DNA of 7,171 nt from Burkholderiales bacterium (GTDB lineage Bacteria > Pseudomonadota > Gammaproteobacteria > Burkholderiales > SG8-39). A program made the position numbers and the translations under genes. Under the pieces are notes generated by a model that saw nothing but the letters and a program-made list of their open reading frames with translations, had not been told where the DNA came from and ran no database searches. The stretch spans positions 1 to 7,171 of the forward strand of contig DAIDTN010000257.1 of the NCBI GenBank assembly GCA_027457185.1, in the 5' to 3' direction. Shown here piece after piece: positions 5,818 through 7,171 of this stretch; the stretch's first letter is position 1; every line of letters begins with the position of its first letter.

Positions 5818-7171
5818 AGGCCGCTTCGGCTTCGCGCCGCTTGTTCGCCAGCAGATCTTCGTCGCAGCGCGGGCAGAATTCGTGCTCCCCCGCGAGGTAA
5901 CCGTGTTTGGGGCAGATCGAAAACGTCGGCGTCACGGTGATGTAAGGCAGGCCGAACCGCTCCAGGGACCGGCGCACCAGTTTCTTGCACGCCTCGGCCG
6001 AGGCGATGCGTTCGCTCATGTACAGGTGCAGCACCGTGCCGCCGGTGTACTTGCGCTGCAGCTCGTCCTGCCGTTCCAGCGCCTCGAACAGATCGTCGGT
6101 GAAACCCACCGGCAGCTGCGACGAATTGGTGTAGAACGGCATCTCCGCCGTACCCGCCTGCAGGATGCCGGGAAAGCGCTTGCGGTCCTCGCGCGCGAAG
6201 CGGTAGGTGGTGCCCTCGGCCGGCGTCGCCTCGAGGTTATACATGTGGCCGGTCTGTTCCTGAAACGCCACGATGCGCGCGCGGATGTGATCGAGCAGTC
6301 GGCAGGCGAAGCCGTGGCCCCAGGCGCTGGTGATGTCGTGTTCGTCCGCAGTGAAGTTGCGGATCATTTCGTTGATGCCGTTCACGCCGATGGTGGAAAA
6401 GTGGTTGCGCAGCGTGCCGAGGTAGCGCTTGGTATAAGGGAACAGACCCGCATCCATATAGCGCTGGATCACCTTGCGCTTGAGTTCCAGACAGTTCTTG
6501 GCGATGTCCATCAACTCGTCCACGCGCGCGAGCAGCGCCGCCTCGTCGCCGCCGTACAGGTGCCCCAGCCGTGCGCAGTTGAGCGTCACCACGCCCACCG
6601 AACCGGTCTGCTCGGCCGAGCCGAACAGGCCGTTGCCGCGCTTCAACAGCTCGCGCAGGTCGAGCTGCAGCCGGCAGCACATCGAGCGGATCATGTTGGG
6701 TTTGAGCTCGGAGTTGAGGAAGTTCTGAAAGTACGGCAGGCCGTATTTGGCGGTCATCGCGAACAGCAGGGTGGCGTTCTCCGACTCCCAGTCGAAATCC
6801 GTGGTCACGTTGTAGGTCGGGATGGGGAAGGTGAACACGCGGCCCAGATGGTCGCCGGTGGTCATGACTTCGATGTAGGCGCGGTTGATCATGTCCATTT
6901 CGCGCTGCAGCTCGCCGTAGGCAAAAGGCATCTCCTTGCCGCCGATCACCGGAACCTGCTCGCGCAAATCCTCCGGACACACCCAGTCGAAAGTGAGATT
7001 GGTGAACGGCGTCTGCGTGCCCCAGCGCGAGGGCACGTTCAGGTTGTAGATCAGTTCCTGGATGCACTGTTTCACCGCGGCGAAGGACATGTCGTCCTTG
7101 CGGATGTAGGGTGCCATGTAGGTGTCGAAGGAAGAGAACGCCTGCGCACCGGCCCACTCGTTTTGCAGCGT
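5816..7171 (-). CDS. nrdD: Anaerobic (class III) ribonucleoside-triphosphate reductase, catalytic part, N-terminus off window
   Basis: Reduces ribonucleotides to deoxyribonucleotides without oxygen. The last 451 codons are visible; the frame is open to the right edge, so the N-terminus (usually an ATP-cone plus the start of the barrel) lies outside. Recognisable family segments are TLQNEWAGAQAFSSFDTY (1-18 of the visible part), QTPFTNLTFDW (53-63), FTFPIPTYNV (113-122), the finger-loop-like SMCCRLQLD (163-171), GSVGVVTLNCARLGHL (190-205), IGVNGINEM (261-269) and FYTNSSQLPV (346-355). The C-terminus is FSICPKHGYLAGEHEFCPRC, with zinc ligands Cys420, His423, Cys433 and Cys436 on visible numbering, and only 15 more residues before TAG. 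Ordinary NrdD continues from here into the glycyl-radical domain; here that domain is a separate gene downstream. Nothing in the visible catalytic part looks degraded. Confidence 0.93.
   Translation of the reverse strand, partial: TLQNEWAGAQAFSSFDTYMAPYIRKDDMSFAAVKQCIQELIYNLNVPSRWGTQTPFTNLTFDWVCPEDLREQVPVIGGKEMPFAYGELQREMDMINRAYIEVMTTGDHLGRVFTFPIPTYNVTTDFDWESENATLLFAMTAKYGLPYFQNFLNSELKPNMIRSMCCRLQLDLRELLKRGNGLFGSAEQTGSVGVVTLNCARLGHLYGGDEAALLARVDELMDIAKNCLELKRKVIQRYMDAGLFPYTKRYLGTLRNHFSTIGVNGINEMIRNFTADEHDITSAWGHGFACRLLDHIRARIVAFQEQTGHMYNLEATPAEGTTYRFAREDRKRFPGILQAGTAEMPFYTNSSQLPVGFTDDLFEALERQDELQRKYTGGTVLHLYMSERIASAEACKKLVRRSLERFGLPYITVTPTFSICPKHGYLAGEHEFCPRCDEDLLANKRREAEAA

Overview
The window is GC-rich, compact bacterial chromosome, most likely from a betaproteobacterium. 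The reasons are the gene order (HAD phosphatase, pcnB, folK, deoxynucleoside kinase, panC), the protein signatures, and an anaerobic ribonucleotide reductase next to housekeeping genes. The taxonomic call is inference from gene order and motifs; I could not search a database.

Left part, plus strand (1-4823). After a short leader with two back-to-back hairpins (59-108 and 110-133) come an HAD-IB phosphatase, poly(A) polymerase (pcnB), the folate enzyme HPPK (folK), a P-loop deoxynucleoside kinase, pantothenate synthetase (panC), and a small MliC-type lipoprotein. Spacing is short from pcnB onward (76, 46, 1 and 51 nt), so pcnB to panC probably form one transcription unit covering RNA 3'-end metabolism, folate, dNTP salvage and CoA precursors. 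The HAD gene and pcnB both appear to start at TTG. panB, which often accompanies panC, is absent from the visible cluster.

Right part, minus strand (7171-4856). This is an anaerobic (class III) ribonucleotide reductase locus converging on the lipoprotein gene. The large subunit NrdD enters from beyond the right edge and stops at 5816, directly after its zinc motif and before the glycyl-radical domain that normally ends the protein. That missing domain is encoded by a separate 61-codon gene (5735-5550) with its own strong ribosome binding site and an intact RVMGY glycyl-radical motif. The gene for the radical-SAM activase NrdG follows and overlaps it.

The break between the two NrdD pieces is occupied by a nearly perfect 55-bp palindrome (5763-5817), whose outer edge supplies part of the nrdD stop codon. 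The split reductase with a free-standing glycyl-radical subunit, and the palindrome at the split point, are the most interesting things in the window.
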